Source: Albifimbria verrucaria | Lineage: Eukaryota; Ascomycota; Sordariomycetes; Hypocreales; Stachybotryaceae | NCBI GenBank assembly: GCA_020081605.1 | Contig: JAHREC010000049.1 | Span: forward strand, 3,782,001-3,846,000 | DNA length: 64,000 nt | Direction: 5' to 3' | Part shown: in pieces, positions 22,116 to 33,624 of the stretch | Position numbering within the stretch: position 1 is the first letter of the stretch | How the letters are laid out: every line of letters starts with the position of its first letter | Notes under the pieces: model-generated | Told to the model about the DNA's origin: nothing | What the model saw: the letters and a program-made list of their open reading frames with translations, nothing else | Databases searched by the model: none | Made by a program: the position numbers and the translations under genes

Positions 22116-22848
22116 TCTCAAGCAAATTTAACAGGATCTTGCAGCAACATACAATTCGCAAGTATCTCGGATAGGAGTGGCGTGGTTGTGTTCCAAGCAA
22201 TATGTGATAACCTCCAGTGTGGCAGATCGAGCAGAACTCAGCTCCATGAGAACTGAGTTAATGCTTGATACTGAAAAAACCATTTAAGCGCATTACATTA
22301 GTGCACAAGCACGAATACACAGGATTTGCTTGTGCTCGCGTGTGTTTCCAGAGTTGCCTATCCAACCTGGTAGCACATCAGTCATTCACACCCTTTATAA
22401 ACCACACTTTTTCTCAACCCTATCACATACGACCATAGGTGCATGAAAGCATGGGATCCCGTCCGCTCTCCCTTAATTAAGCATGTAACCGGCAGATTAG
22501 TAGTTGGGTCGGTGACGACCAGCGAATACCGGCTGTTGTATGTTCTCTTTTTGCCGTCCACGTTCATTTTTGGGGTTATCCTGTTTTTAGTGCGTTTTAT
22601 CTTATGGTCTAACTGCCTTTGCTTAATCTACCGAGAATGGGACCTTGTGGGATAACTTGGTAACAAGACTCAATGGCAACCTCATGTAACAAGACACAAC
22701 CAAGTCCTCATGCCCGTTTATTTTGAAGGCAGTAGTGTAAGAGAAACTCTGTGCAAGATTTACGCAGGAATGTTGGGGTTGAGTACTTAATTCATTGAAT
22801 TTCAGGTAATGCTCCCCACCAACTCACCTGCTACATCATGCCAGAAGC
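22116..22848. other. Intergenic, no supported gene
   Basis: Short frames on both strands at 22382-22655 show no family features. It may contain transposon debris, but no terminal repeats are seen. Confidence 0.3.
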
Positions 22849-23127
22849 ATGGTATTTAAAGTCTTGTTGAGCACCTGGAAGTTCTTCTCGCCATTTCCAT
22901 CAGGCTCCTGCGTAGTTATCGACAACATCGATGGGATCAGTCTAGATGAAGTTGGTGAATGGACGAATAAACGTATTCTTCTACAAACCTTTGCAAAGGT
23001 GCAACCTCGGATTCCGGATCTTAATCCCGTGATCCGTGTAAGTCGGCCGGTTTGCTCAGACTGTCAAACGTTCCTCGAGCATGTTGAGGATATACTGGGT
23101 TTATCATTCAACGTGAATGTTTGTTAG
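22849..23127 (+). CDS. Small protein or gene fragment with Cys-x2-Cys motif (possibly deaminase-like)
   Basis: A 92-residue intronless frame. The C-terminal 40 residues contain NPVIRVSRPVCSDC followed by an amphipathic helix and a strand (LSFNVNVC). This order (strand, P-x-C-x2-C, helix, strand) recalls the zinc-binding half of cytidine-deaminase-like folds, but the partner His/Glu motif expected upstream is absent. If the reading is right it is a truncated remnant. It could equally be an unrelated small protein or a chance frame. Codon use is not strongly coding-like. Confidence 0.25.
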   Translation: MVFKVLLSTWKFFSPFPSGSCVVIDNIDGISLDEVGEWTNKRILLQTFAKVQPRIPDLNPVIRVSRPVCSDCQTFLEHVEDILGLSFNVNVC

Positions 23128-23914
23128 GACAATGGCCTTTGGGCAACCTACTCCACTCCAGCCATATACACATAACTCATTGAATGTCCAAAGGCCACAT
23201 AGGGGTCTCGAGCCCCACAGCGTCTTATTCAACATGTCAGTACATAAAGCAATTTAGCATTGTTGTGTCGATGCTAGATATACATGCCGGTACTATGTAG
23301 GCCTTCGTAAAGCTACTAAAAGCCGGGACTTCTATTATCAGTTAATTTACTAGCTAGCTAATGTCACTAACTCTTCCTCGGGTTTAACTAGATCAGATCC
23401 ATGTCCGGTCCCTAAATGTGGCCTTCGGACATTCGATGAGATAGCACACCACTGTACAGTACCTTACTCAAGAGATATATACTACATATTACAGACGTGA
23501 AAACCTTCAACAGTGCGCTTTGCCAACTTGCTACCGCATTCCATCACGTCAAGATGGTGTTGGCGAAGCAGCCCTTTGACTATTTAGGAAACAAGGAATT
23601 ATGGACAGACAGTTGGCTTTGTCTCACATATTATTGGCTGGAATGATCATTGATTCTTTGACTCTCCATTTCATTGATATATTTTTAGCAAAGGTCTTTG
23701 TGAAATAACATGACCGCCAGTTCTTTGAATCATAGTATTCTAAATTACCACAATGAGCTAGATTACAAATATAGGGAGGAATGGACGGTTTGAATATGTT
23801 CGACATGATCATTTGGTAATACAATTCTCCCCTGCGAACCTACCCGCAGTATCCGTAGACCAATTTTAACACGGCAAATCATCATCTTTGTACCAACCAC
23901 CGAAACAAGACACC
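23128..23914. other. Intergenic, promoter of the RING gene
   Basis: AT-rich spacer of about 790 bases. The minus-strand frame 23624-23824 is not supported. Nothing else is seen. Confidence 0.35.
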
Positions 23915-24781
23915 ATGTCCGAGGAGCCTGAGCATTCCTCTCGTGCTGTCGATATCACGCAGACGATAGATATTAACCAGTTGGAGATACACGAAGAAGT
24001 CAAGGACACAGAAACTTTTTGGCCTAGCATTAGAGAGCGTCTTAGGGACCACAAAACCGTAAACGCTTCGTCATCCCCTGCAACATCTGTCTCTCCAACA
24101 TCTACGATTCGACACATCCCGAGAAAACACCGAGGGATGGGAGCGGCCCCAGGTAACCCCGTGCGGGCACGTCTTCTGCTTGCGGTGCCTAAGACGGCAT
24201 TGGGAATGGCAGGAGGAAGATCGTATGAAGCGGTCGTGCCCGACGTGTCGGCAGCGGCTAGGGTGCAAAACGTGTAATCAAAAGACGCGAGTATGGAAGG
24301 CACCGATGTGGCAGCCCATCGACTCATGGATTAATAAGATAGAATCGAAGACATTGCCGGAGGGTGGGACGCTTATGTCTCAGTGTTCGAGTGCGTGGAG
24401 CACTCGCAGTGGTTGCAGCGAGTGATTCAGAACGAGCCAGACATATACATCCAGGCAAATGGTGAGCCCATGACCCAAGAGCAGCGATTGGGGGTGCAGG
24501 TATTGAGCGCCGCGGCAAAGCTACCCGAGGTGGCATGGGTGCGGACGCACAGTCTGGAGGGTATGCTCAACAGACTGATATACGTGGTACTCAGGGCACT
24601 CAAAGGGGATGAACTTGCGAGGTCGAAGAAGCGGCATTACAGGGATCACGGACGCTCGACAGCTGAATGGATGAGAGTGGGTACTCGAGGGTTATTTGTT
24701 GACACCACCAGAGATCTGCCATACGAGGATGAGGAAGAGGCAGAGGAAGAGGATGAAGACTACGACGAAGGTGAAGTATGA
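23915..24781 (+). CDS. RING finger protein (putative E3 ubiquitin ligase), three frame breaks
   Basis: The single-exon gene gives 289 residues after one base is added at 24053-24056 (A run), 24124-24127 (A run) and near 24341. The RING is clear: VIPCNICLSNIYD, then VTPCGHVFCLRCLRRHW, then CPTCRQRLGCKTC, a C3HC4 arrangement with the His in CGHVF. A disordered ~45-residue N-terminus precedes it; the C-terminal half has FECVEHSQWLQRV and ends in an acidic tail (EDEEEAEEEDEDYDEGEV). It probably ubiquitinates unknown partners; no E2-independent function can be excluded. Start chosen at MSEEPEH, the first ATG in frame. Without repair the protein would end before the RING is complete. Confidence 0.75.
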
Positions 24782-24950
24782 TGCGTATAAGTGGTTCTGA
24801 CAATTTCAATCTTTGGGGTTCAGGGCAAGAAGAGCAAAACGAGGTTCAAAGTTACCTTGGTCTAAAGTAGTGGAATCAAATTGAAAATGAATATTTACGT
24901 TTGAGTGTCTTATGAGAAAGAGGGCGTTGCTAAGAGCCAGTGGCTGGTAG

Positions 24951-25049
24951 TGTGAAGTATGAAGTATGAAGTGTGAAGTGCATGTGGCTACCGGGGTTGG
25001 CTGACTGATGAGATAAGATAGATAAGATAGATAAGATAGATGAGATAAG
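24951..25049 (+). repeat. Two adjacent microsatellites: TGAAGTA units and GATAAGATA units
   Basis: 24951-24980 repeats TGAAGTA/TGAAGTG; 25010-25049 repeats AGATAGATAAG. The second supplies several clustered GATAAG sites, the core recognised by fungal GATA factors such as the nitrogen regulator AreA. Whether they act as regulatory sites or are only a microsatellite cannot be told. Confidence 0.6.
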
Positions 25050-25582
25050 GCAAGACAGCTTTGGTTTCACGAGACGTGCGTAAAGCGCACAGGGCATGAC
25101 TTGAGACGAAGCGGCGCCAAGATGTCTTACGATTCGTGAGCGAAATGGCGGCAGACTAGAGGTCAGGGACGGCTCCAGGTGCCGAGTCTGGGCCCCCAGG
25201 GATGAGAGCCACAGCAAAGGCCGGTTGCGGATGGGCGAGGAGATGGTTCGGGGCCGAACCGCCCAAGTGGATCTAATAGTTGATGTGAAAACGAACGGGG
25301 CGCTGACGGGACGGAGGTCGGACAATGCAGAGGGCAGAAGCCAAAAAAGAAACTGGCGGCTGCGTTGCATTGTGTCGTGGGTTATGGCTGAAACAGCGCA
25401 GGACAGGACGGCGAAATGCAGGCAGCGCAAGATGGGCATTTGCGGGCTGATCCGTGTCACATCACAAACATGCATGCGGCACGCGCGTGTGCCGCATGCC
25501 GAAGCCGCAACGCCGACGCCAATGCCAACGCGCACAGTAACAATGCCTCATCCATTCATTTTCACCCATCCATGGGGTAGGG

Positions 25583-25603
25583 GCCATGGGCCATGGGCCA
25601 TGG
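25583..25603 (+). repeat. Tandem GCCATGG units
   Basis: Three head-to-tail copies of the 7-mer GCCATGG, each holding the palindrome CCATGG, with a further CCATGG just upstream at 25569. Function unknown. Confidence 0.5.
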
Positions 25604-27256
25604 TCTGCAGTGGACGACGATACGCGGCGGATGCGGGTATGGGCCAGCCGACTTTGCCGTCAAGGTTCAGTCGAGCGTGCCGTGCCGACCGCGGCGAATA
25701 TCGATCTGATTACGATAATCTCCACGGGGATCCGTATGGAAGAGTCGGCATGATGGCATTGCGTGGGCCACATTTGAACGACGGATTCGAAGCGAGAGTG
25801 CAGAGTCAGCAAAGGGAGAAACAGTAAAAGAGAGGAGGAGCAAAGAGGAGAGGGGGGACGGATGGGCGGCCACTAGACTTTGGGCCTAATTAGTTCTAAC
25901 GAATGGCACCAACCCAATCAGTGGGCGCTGGGCGGCTCTATCGGCACGTGGATGGGGCCCTTTCGGCACTCGTTTACCGTTCTGGCTTTTGTTTGCGTAG
26001 GCTTTGGAGCGTGTGTGCTTTGAATTTGCAGCTTGCTTTTGCGTGGCTTTTGCTTTTGCTTTTGGGAGCCCTGGGTGGTGCTGTAGGTTGTTGTTTTTGT
26101 TTGTTCGATTGGTTGGGGTTTTTGTTTGCTCCATGTTCCTTTTTGTTAGAGTATTTGTCTGTCGTAGGGTGTACCCTTATAGAGGTAGGTACTTCAGAGA
26201 AAAAGGCACGTGTAGTCAGAGGAATCTGTAAGATGCACAGGTAAAAGGTAAGGTAAGGTAGGTACTTCGACACGTATGCGATGGGTACCTCCAACGGCCA
26301 CAAGCAGCATCAGTCTCAGCACCAGCACACGCAAGCACCAGCGAGAAAAATCAACGGCAAGCACCCGTTCAGTAATAATAATTAAATAAAAAAACGAACC
26401 GGCCTCTTGGTACTTACCGCACACGGCTCAGGCGCTACAGGTACCCGGGCGGCGCTGCACTTTCGGCACTAGACACCCGTGCTTCAGCAGTGCTTCGCTA
26501 GCAACCCCAAGGTACCTCTTCGCCTGTACCTTGGGTGCTGCTGGTCGCCTCACCACGATGCCGAAATATCCGTTCCCTCACCTCCTCTCTCTCTCTTCAT
26601 CACCTTCATCGTCCACGCACATACATACCTTACCATGACCATGGCTTTTTAGCTTCTCGCCTCTCTTTTCTTCTCTCCCCTACCCTTTCCCCTCGCTCAT
26701 TTCCCTCGCCCGCCTTTTGCCCTTCTGCCTCCTCCCTCCTTTCCCATTCAGTGGAGCCGGGGTCCTTGTTCCCATATCCATCGCTGGAACGGCTGCTGGC
26801 TATACCAAGACCAAAATAAGGGCCCGTTGACTCTTCACTTTTTTTCTCTCTTGCGCCGCGCTGGCTGACCTGAGCCTGACCTCACTCTCCCTTTAATCCA
26901 CCGCCCGCCCTCCACCCCCGGTGCCTTGCTCCTCTTCGCCGGGTCTGCCTCTCTGCTCTGCTCTTGGCTCTTCCCACCTTCTCTCTCTCCTTCCATCCTC
27001 CGCCTTGGCCTCGCAGCTCTCCTCGCTCTGCAGCAAAACCCTCCATGAACAACCCCCTGCTGATGGACTTGTCATGGAGTAAGGTCACCACAAGCGGCTC
27101 TACCCAGGGCGAAGCGCCAAGCATACACGGACAAGCGCCGCCAGCACCACCACCACCATCACGACGACAAATTTCGAGCTAACATCACCACAAACGACGA
27201 CCCCTTGATCATCTCTATCTACATCTGCTCACCAGATCAATTCCTGTCGGTCACCC

Positions 27257-27280
27257 ACGCACGCACGCACGCACGCACAC
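27257..27280 (+). repeat. ACGC microsatellite in the leader of the gene at 27570
   Basis: Five to six tandem ACGC units, about 300 bases before the ATG at 27570, in the pyrimidine-rich leader. Confidence 0.6.
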
Positions 27281-27569
27281 TTACAGCGACCGCTACTACG
27301 TCCGCTACCACCACGCAAACCCAACCCGCCCGCCACTTGCGCTGCCAAGACTGTCCCTCGGCTTCCAAACCCACCACCAAAGACCCTTCCCAACCACCCC
27401 ACCATCAGACGACGCGCCATTCGTCCCCAAGCCATTCGTCATTTCTCCATCGGGGTCCGCCCAGGAACGCCAAGTCCAACGAGCACTCGCGCTGTTACAC
27501 ACGGGAACAGGGAATATTCCCGGAGCTAGGACGTCGAGCAAGAAATTCGAGCACGAGACGGGACACGAG

Positions 27570-28703
27570 ATGGAGCGCCTCTCCATCAACACAGCCATCA
27601 TCGGCATCTTGGCCGTCGGTGCCAGGCTCAGCGAGAGCCTGTGGGACCTCGACGCCAACCCCGGCGACGAGTCCGCCCTCCTAGACCTCGCCGTCCAGGA
27701 GGTCAAGCAGTGCCGCTCATCGATCAAGCTGCTGCACAAGACGCTGTTCCTGGCCGAGTCGGCCCAGCTACCGTACCCGGAGCGCGCTGCCTGGATCCAG
27801 ATCGATCATATCGTTGCCATCCTCACCGACGTTGCCCTGGCGCTTTCCGACCTTCAGGTCACTTGCGAAATGCATATGCAGGGATCCGAGGCCCAGGCCC
27901 AGATCCACGCTCCTACCAACACCTTCGTCCACCAAGATGCGTCCGTGCGGGAACAGTGCGCCAAGCGCATTCGGGCCCTATGTTCCAGGCTTCGCTGGCA
28001 CAACTTGTCAATTGCCATGTTGATGACCGTGTTGAAATGGTGAGTTCAAACGACGTCGCATCGAATCAATCGCGAACCCCGCTTCCCTAATGGTCACTAA
28101 CACCCCTCGCAGCAAGGCGGATTCAGATGCCGATAACAGCAGCAAGGGCCTCGAGCAGCGCATGACACGACTCCTCTCGTCCAATGCCGATCTTTCCGGC
28201 CGCATGGCCACCCTTGAAGATGCCTTCGGCGCCAAGCCCATCGCATCCTCCCCACCGAATCCATACCACGCCATCTCTCCAGCCTCGTCACCCTGATCCC
28301 ACCCGGCGCCGACCTGTACGGCTCCATGCTCGGCTCGGTGGGTCCCTCGCGCCCGTCTACTCCCCGGTGCTGGTCCACCTTTTCTGGCATGACCCTCGCC
28401 GACCTGCCCAACCCGTCCGCCGTGGCCCTGCCGCTGACCACCTACGACCTGCGGCACGGCACCGTCTTCTACACGATTGCCTATGCCCGTCAGGCGAGCC
28501 AGGACTCGGGTGCGTCGCTGTCGGAGCAGTCGCAGCAGTCGCAACAGTCGCAGCACCACCCCGCCCCTGTCAAGAAGCCTACCGAAACTATCACGGTACC
28601 TAGGAACGGTCCTCCTAGCGAAAAGGCCGCCGACTGGTCCGGCTTCGCCAGCAAGATGAAGCGTCTCGGCTTAAGGAGACGAGACAAGAAGCAAAAGGCG
28701 TAG
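27570..28703 (+). CDS. Uncharacterised protein with fungal N-terminal (STAND-associated type) helical domain, one frame break
   Basis: Exons 27570-28039 and 28113-28703 (intron 73 nt) give 353 residues after one base is added in the C run at 28250-28253. Residues 1-160 are helical, with the spacing of the fungal N-terminal domain often found on NACHT/ankyrin proteins (NTAIIGILAVGARLSESL, then VKQCRSSIKLLHKTL). No ATPase or repeat domain follows. The middle is coiled-coil-like (SSKGLEQRMTRLLSSNADL); the C-terminus has Ser-Gln repeats (EQSQQSQQSQ) and ends in a basic cluster (KRLGLRRRDKKQKA) that may be a nuclear or membrane signal. Codon use is GC-rich and clearly coding. No function can be named. 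Confidence 0.7.
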
Positions 28704-29923
28704 CTCTTGTTAACGACATCTACCCGGCGCTAATCCGATATAATATCACCTTTCTACTCACACATATATCTGCTTACTTGCTCGATATACTACTTATTAC
28801 CTCCTACCTACCTCATCTTACCAACTACTACTACCTCACCGACTACACTACTACCACTACCTTACATGAACTACTTACCTACCTACATACCCTCAGGGAC
28901 AAGAATTAGATGAAATGAGAACAAGAACGGATACATCGAGTTGCTCAAGAGCAATCAGACTATCCAGCCGACGGAATCAGATTACCCGTTGGAACCATGG
29001 CGCTTTGGAGATTTCGGTGTGGAACGGGGACTTTGCTTGTGTGTTTTTTTTCTTTGTGTGGCATATATGAGGAGTTTTCTGTGTCTTTGGCGTCATGCTG
29101 AAACAGCCTCTGGCTTTCTGTAGGTTGAACTGAATGAATACAACCTATACTCTCAATTTTGCGTCTCAGGGTGCATCCGTCGTTTGTAGGCTTGTCTGAC
29201 GTGAATCAGCATGTGGGTGGCTTCATGTGACATGTGGTAGATCGGCGTAATGGATGCGGGTGGGTGTGATCGGCCGAGACATGTTCAGTTCAGCTACGGG
29301 TAATCGGAGCCGACGCAAAGTGCGACATAGGTGCATTAAGCTAGGATGTGGGTGTCTTTGGGGCTGGTGCTGTCTGGTAGACGTCATGATTGCGCTATGC
29401 ACATTGTGCGCTGCAGGGAAAATAAGCCGAAGCGTTTTCAATGTGAGATGTTCTGAAAGCTTAAGAAACCCAATAAATTATTTTCTTGCATATTTCTCTT
29501 TCTTATTTCTTATTTATTTGGTTTAATTAATTCCAGGACTGCCATTGTGATTGACACTACTCAACCCAAGACCTCACTCATGTGTGCAACTCCATACACT
29601 ACTCAACTCCAGGGTAACGTGCAAACTCTCGCAACAACCACAACCCACGATCACATCGTATCCCGCCAAGACGCTAGCATCTAGGAACCTCGGGCGTGGC
29701 TTCATGCAGGTACCGGCGAGAACTAGGCCTTGGCATGCACAAACCATAACGAATCGCAGGGCGTAAGCAGCTAGTTGGTTTGAGGAACTTGCAGAACCGC
29801 TTGTACGTAGTGGGTATGCTCAGCGGCTAGAGATACAGTGCTAGATATCTATGGAAACTCGTCTACTCAGAACAACAAGAAACAAACAAAAATGTCCGTC
29901 TATACCGACAATGCTGTAGATGT
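28704..29923. other. Intergenic between converging genes
   Basis: Holds the 3' ends of the genes on both sides. The first 200 bases are low-complexity (CTAC/CCTA-rich, 28740-28890). Frames at 28941-29123 and 29254-29526 have no family features. Confidence 0.4.
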
Positions 29924-31606
29924 TTACATGGCCAGCTTGTGGCCGTGGTACTTGCTCGTTTCCTCGTACTTGTCTACCTTGAACTCCTCCTCTCGCTCGG
30001 GGAAGTCCTTAAGCGAATGGGCAAAGGTGGCAACGGAGTGCGCAATCAGCTGTGGCATGTTAGTTAAAGCTTCTCCAACAGACGGATTTCGAGATTCCGC
30101 AAAGATAGATTGGGCTTACCTTGGTGTTGACCTCCCAAGCCGTCATATTCACGTTGCCGACGTCGTCACAGAGCTGGTGGTAACACGGGTCGTACCACTC
30201 ACCCGCCTTGCCGCCAAACTGCTCCACCTCCTCCTCCGTCTTGACACCCTCGGCACCGGTCGCGATACCACCACCGGGGATACCGTTGCGGATGAAGCCG
30301 TCGTAGTCGCTGCGACCGTCAAAGGGGATGAAGGTGTAGTTGAGGCCGTGCTTCTCGTACCAGTCGACGTACAGCTGCTTAATCTCAGCGGAGCCGACGG
30401 GGTTGGCCTCGTTGGTGGCGTTGTAGATCTGGTAAGCAAAGTTGGGGCTGCCCATCATGTCGTAGTCCATGAAGAGGACAATCTTCTTCTTCTGCTCAGC
30501 AGAGAGCGTCTGGACGTAGTAGTCGGAGCCGAGAAGACCCTCCTCCTCGCCGGCCCACCAGGCGAAGCGCACGCAGTTGTTGACGTCAAAGTGAGTCAGC
30601 TGCACAGCCACCTCGAGGACTGAAAGACTGCCAGAACCATCATCGTTGATGCCAGGGCCCTCGGTGACACTGTCGCTGTGTCCGCCTAGCATGACGCACT
30701 TCTCCTGGTCACCACGCTTGGTCTGCGCGATGATGTTGGTCGTGGTGATAGTCTCGACAATGGAGTCAATGTAAGCAATGACATCGACGTGCTTGCCATC
30801 CTCCAGCTGCTTGGCGTACTTCTTGCCCTCCTTACCACCCAGGCCAAAGGTCGCAACGTGATCAGGCGAAGGCGTGCCTACGGTGCCGTGCAGCTCCTCG
30901 TTGTCAGGGTCGTAGATGACTGCTGCTTTGGCGCCCGCCTTGCCAGCGAGCTCCGACTTGGTGCCGAACGCGCAAGTGCCGCGCTTGATCAGGGCAATGT
31001 TGCCCTTGACCTCCTTGGGGTAGTTGGAGGCCTCGCAGCCGTTCCTGTCGACCAGGACCAAGTCGCCGTGGACGGGCTCCCTGTCGCTTGGTGGGGAGTC
31101 AGGCCCATGGGGGTAGCTGACTTGGCCACATCGTCACCGAGGACAAGGCGCGACTCAAAGACATCACCGGTGATGGCGGGAAGCCTTGCGTGGAGACGGT
31201 GTAGTAGTCGCCCAGCTTGGCGAGCTCGGAGGTGATGTACTCCAGCGTTCCCAAGTGACCTGCAACACGATAAGCATCTCCACTAGCCCGAGGCTCAATG
31301 CACTCGACTTACCGTCACTGCCAATGACACGCGTGGGATGGTTGTACTCCTTCTCGCCCAGCTTGGCAATTTCGTAGAGCTTCTCGCGCGCTTCTTCAGG
31401 TTGCTGCTGCTGATGCGGGCCTGCAGCGCCTCGCTGTCGATCAAGGGCTTCGAGGCGGCGTCGGAGCTAGAGCTGGAGCTGGAGCCGTCCCACAGGTCGA
31501 ACGGTAGCTTGTGCGTCGGGAGGGGCACCTGCAGAGGGATCTGGAGAGCAGAAGCGCCGCTGAGGGCGAGGGCGGCGGTCAAGCCGATGCGACTTGAAGG
31601 AGCCAT
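29924..31606 (-). CDS. M28-family zinc aminopeptidase with PA domain (aminopeptidase Y / leucine aminopeptidase 2 type), three frame breaks
   Basis: Exons 31606-31313, 31259-30120 and 30049-29924 (introns 53 and 70 nt) give 520 residues after one base is added near 31398-31400, 31178-31180 and 31093-31096. A signal peptide (LTAALALSGASALQ) starts the protein. The PA domain is seen in NIALIKRGTCAFGTKSELA. The catalytic part carries all M28 zinc ligands: GGHSDSVTEGPGINDDGSG (His, Asp), AWWAGEEEGLLGS (Glu-Glu), MDYDM (Asp) and YHQLCDD (His). It should release N-terminal amino acids in the vacuole or outside the cell. The length agrees with the family (about 500). The plus-strand frame across this gene is a shadow. 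Confidence 0.92.
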
Positions 31607-31901
31607 TGCGGAATGAGGAGCTGGGTGTTTGGTCCGAAGCTCGGGGATGGAGTGATGGAGGTGTAGATGGGAGCTTGTCAAGTGACGCAGGTGCATGACC
31701 TTATCGGGTTGCTGATGCAACGAGCTGAGCTGGGCTGAGTCATGCAGGCACCAGCTCGAAACCGAGGCAGAGCTTAGCGAGCTGTGCGATAAGACATCCT
31801 TGTCAAAATGAGCAAAACAGCTGCATTAGGAATATGAGTAAGAATAATTCCACCACTTCCATCAGCTGATCCAGCTACGACAGGCGCTCAACGCCTGAAC
31901 A

Positions 31902-31973
31902 TCTTCCGTAGTATAGTGGTCAGTATGCAAGCTTGTCACGCTTGAGACCCGGGTTCAATTCCCGGCAGGAGAG
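31902..31973 (+). tRNA. tRNA-Asp (anticodon GTC)
   Basis: A 72-nt cloverleaf without intron. The D-arm begins TAGTATAGTGG; the anticodon loop is CTTGTCACG with GTC at 31935-31937; the T-arm is CCGGGTTCAATTCCCGG. The acceptor stem TCTTCCG pairs with CAGGAGA, with one T-G wobble and one C-A mismatch at 6:67. The mismatch may be a sequence error. Internal A and B boxes for RNA polymerase III are intact. Confidence 0.93.
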
Positions 31974-32288
31974 ATCCGCTTATCTTTTGCACTTTTTGCC
32001 GGTTGATCAATGGCAGTGGGAACTGGTTTCTTGAATGTTTAGGTTAAAGAAATGCGTATTTGTTGGGTTATCCTTTTAATCATGGAAGAATTCTTGTATT
32101 TTATTTATCTCATACATAGCCTTTGAAGGTCATGATATGCTTACAAGTCTAAGAGTACCTTACATGGTAGGCAAGTAAGAATTGCGTGACTTGCTTCAAC
32201 AATCGAGTGTGCTTATACACCCGTTACTTCATTGACATTACTCTACCCCTTCAGCTGCACGAGCCTGTTTAATTTCTCCCACCAACTC

Positions 32289-33624
32289 TTAAATCTCCCT
32301 ATACTCCTCGGGCTCCAGCTCATCGTCCACGCAACCCTCAGGCGCATTCACGGGGTTGCACACCACGGTACGGCCCTTGGGCAGCTTGGCGGCGTAGTCG
32401 CAGCCCCAGCGCGAGCTCATACCGTACTGCTGGAAGTCGGTGGAAACGACATGCGCGCCCGAGGAAAACGCCGCCTCACGCATGCTGGTCGAGCAAGAGT
32501 CTAGGACGGTCGTCATGGGGACATCGGCGCGAGTGCGGACCCAGTAGTTGGCCTTGACCTGGGCGGTGATGAAGCTTCGGAGGGCGTCCGTGGTGGGATC
32601 GTTGAGCTGCAGGCTGTGAGCTTCATGTTCGGCAACCTATCTTGTAGACCGCATGACTTACCTTCTGGAACGCGCAGTCCGTCTGTCCAGGGGCCGAGTT
32701 CGTAAACAGCACACGCCCCTCGAGGTTCGGCCGTCCCTCCTTGTACTTGTACCGCACCTCGTGCTCCGGCCCGTTGTCCATCAAGAAGAAGATCCTGCCC
32801 CGCGCGCTGTCCAGGTTGGGCCAGCCGTGGCTCAGCACCGACTCCTCCAGCGTGCTGCCGTTGCGGCGGAGGTCGTCGGGCGTGATGAGCTGCTGCGGGG
32901 AACACGGAGCGGATCTCGGCGTCCAGCCCGGCGAGCAGCGTCTCGTTGTCCCAGCGGATGACGCGCGCGCCGCCAGCCGCCTCGGTGCGGGCGTCGGCCG
33001 TCTTGAACTCCATCATGATGGGGATCGGCACGCTGTCCGGGTGCGCATCGAGCCATTTCTTGATGACCTGGAGGCACGATACCAGTGTGTTGCAGACGGC
33101 ATGAATGTCCGCGTCTGGCACGTGCAGCACCTTGGTTCCAGGCTTCTGCCAGACAGGGTCCGCAGGGTACGACAAGTTAGAGAGCTTGCGGATGAGAGGC
33201 GCGGCGTAGTTGCCGCCCTCGGGATCAGCGAGAACATCGATCCTATGCCTCGTCAGCCACAGCTCCTGTCCCATACTCTTCCAGCTGCTACACTTACTCC
33301 AAGTTGCGCACCTTCTGGTGGGTGAGCTGCACATCAAACGTCGGGTGCGAGTACCAGTAGTTAATGGTATTGTCCAGCAGCGCCGTCTCGCATAGCGCGC
33401 TCCTCGAGCGGCGACTCAATGTGGTAGCTGTTGTGCGTGCCCAGGACCTGGACCTGGTTCATGCGCACGGCGCCCTTGCTCCAGCGCAGCCCGTTCTTGG
33501 TGTAGTCGCAGCTGGCGGCGTGGACGGCCGAGGCCAGGACTGAAGCAGTCAGTAAGGACGTCTTGGTGGTGAGCGCTCATGACCTACGGGTAGCGGCGGC
33601 GAGGTTTTTGAAGCCCTGCAGCAT
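32289..33624 (-). CDS. Secreted PLC-like phosphodiesterase (calcium-dependent PI-PLC family), two frame breaks
   Basis: Exons 33624-33588, 33539-33298, 33242-32662 and 32606-32289 (introns 48, 55 and 55 nt) give about 390 residues. The signal peptide spans intron 1 (MLQGFKNLAAAT then LLASAVHAA). VLGTHNSYH carries the first catalytic His of the TIM-barrel PLC-like superfamily; IMMEFKTAD, the HGWPNLDSARGRIFFLMDN block and VVSTDFQQYG follow in the expected order for this family. Two breaks, at 33396-33400 (CGCGC) and 32897-32900 (C run on the coding strand), need either one base removed or two added, unlike most in the window. Substrate is probably a phospho- or glycolipid; the enzyme acts outside the cell. 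Confidence 0.8.

Larger units (their letters stand above)
24782..27569. other. Long intergenic region, 2.8 kb, low-complexity rich
   Basis: No gene is accepted. The left part holds short tandem repeats (24951-24980 and 25010-25049). The middle is GC-rich with long but featureless frames on both strands (e.g. 25225-25827). From about 26530 to 27560 the plus strand is strongly pyrimidine-rich (CTCTCTCTCTTCATCACC and similar), typical of a long fungal promoter or 5' leader, and it precedes the gene at 27570. This layout suggests a highly regulated or long-leader transcript. Confidence 0.5.

Noticed and set aside
25225..25827. 200-residue frame in the long intergenic region
   Set aside because: It crosses simple repeats, overlaps an equally long antisense frame and shows no family features.
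29838..30623. 261-residue frame on the plus strand
   Set aside because: Antisense of the M28 aminopeptidase, whose zinc ligands are all on the minus strand.
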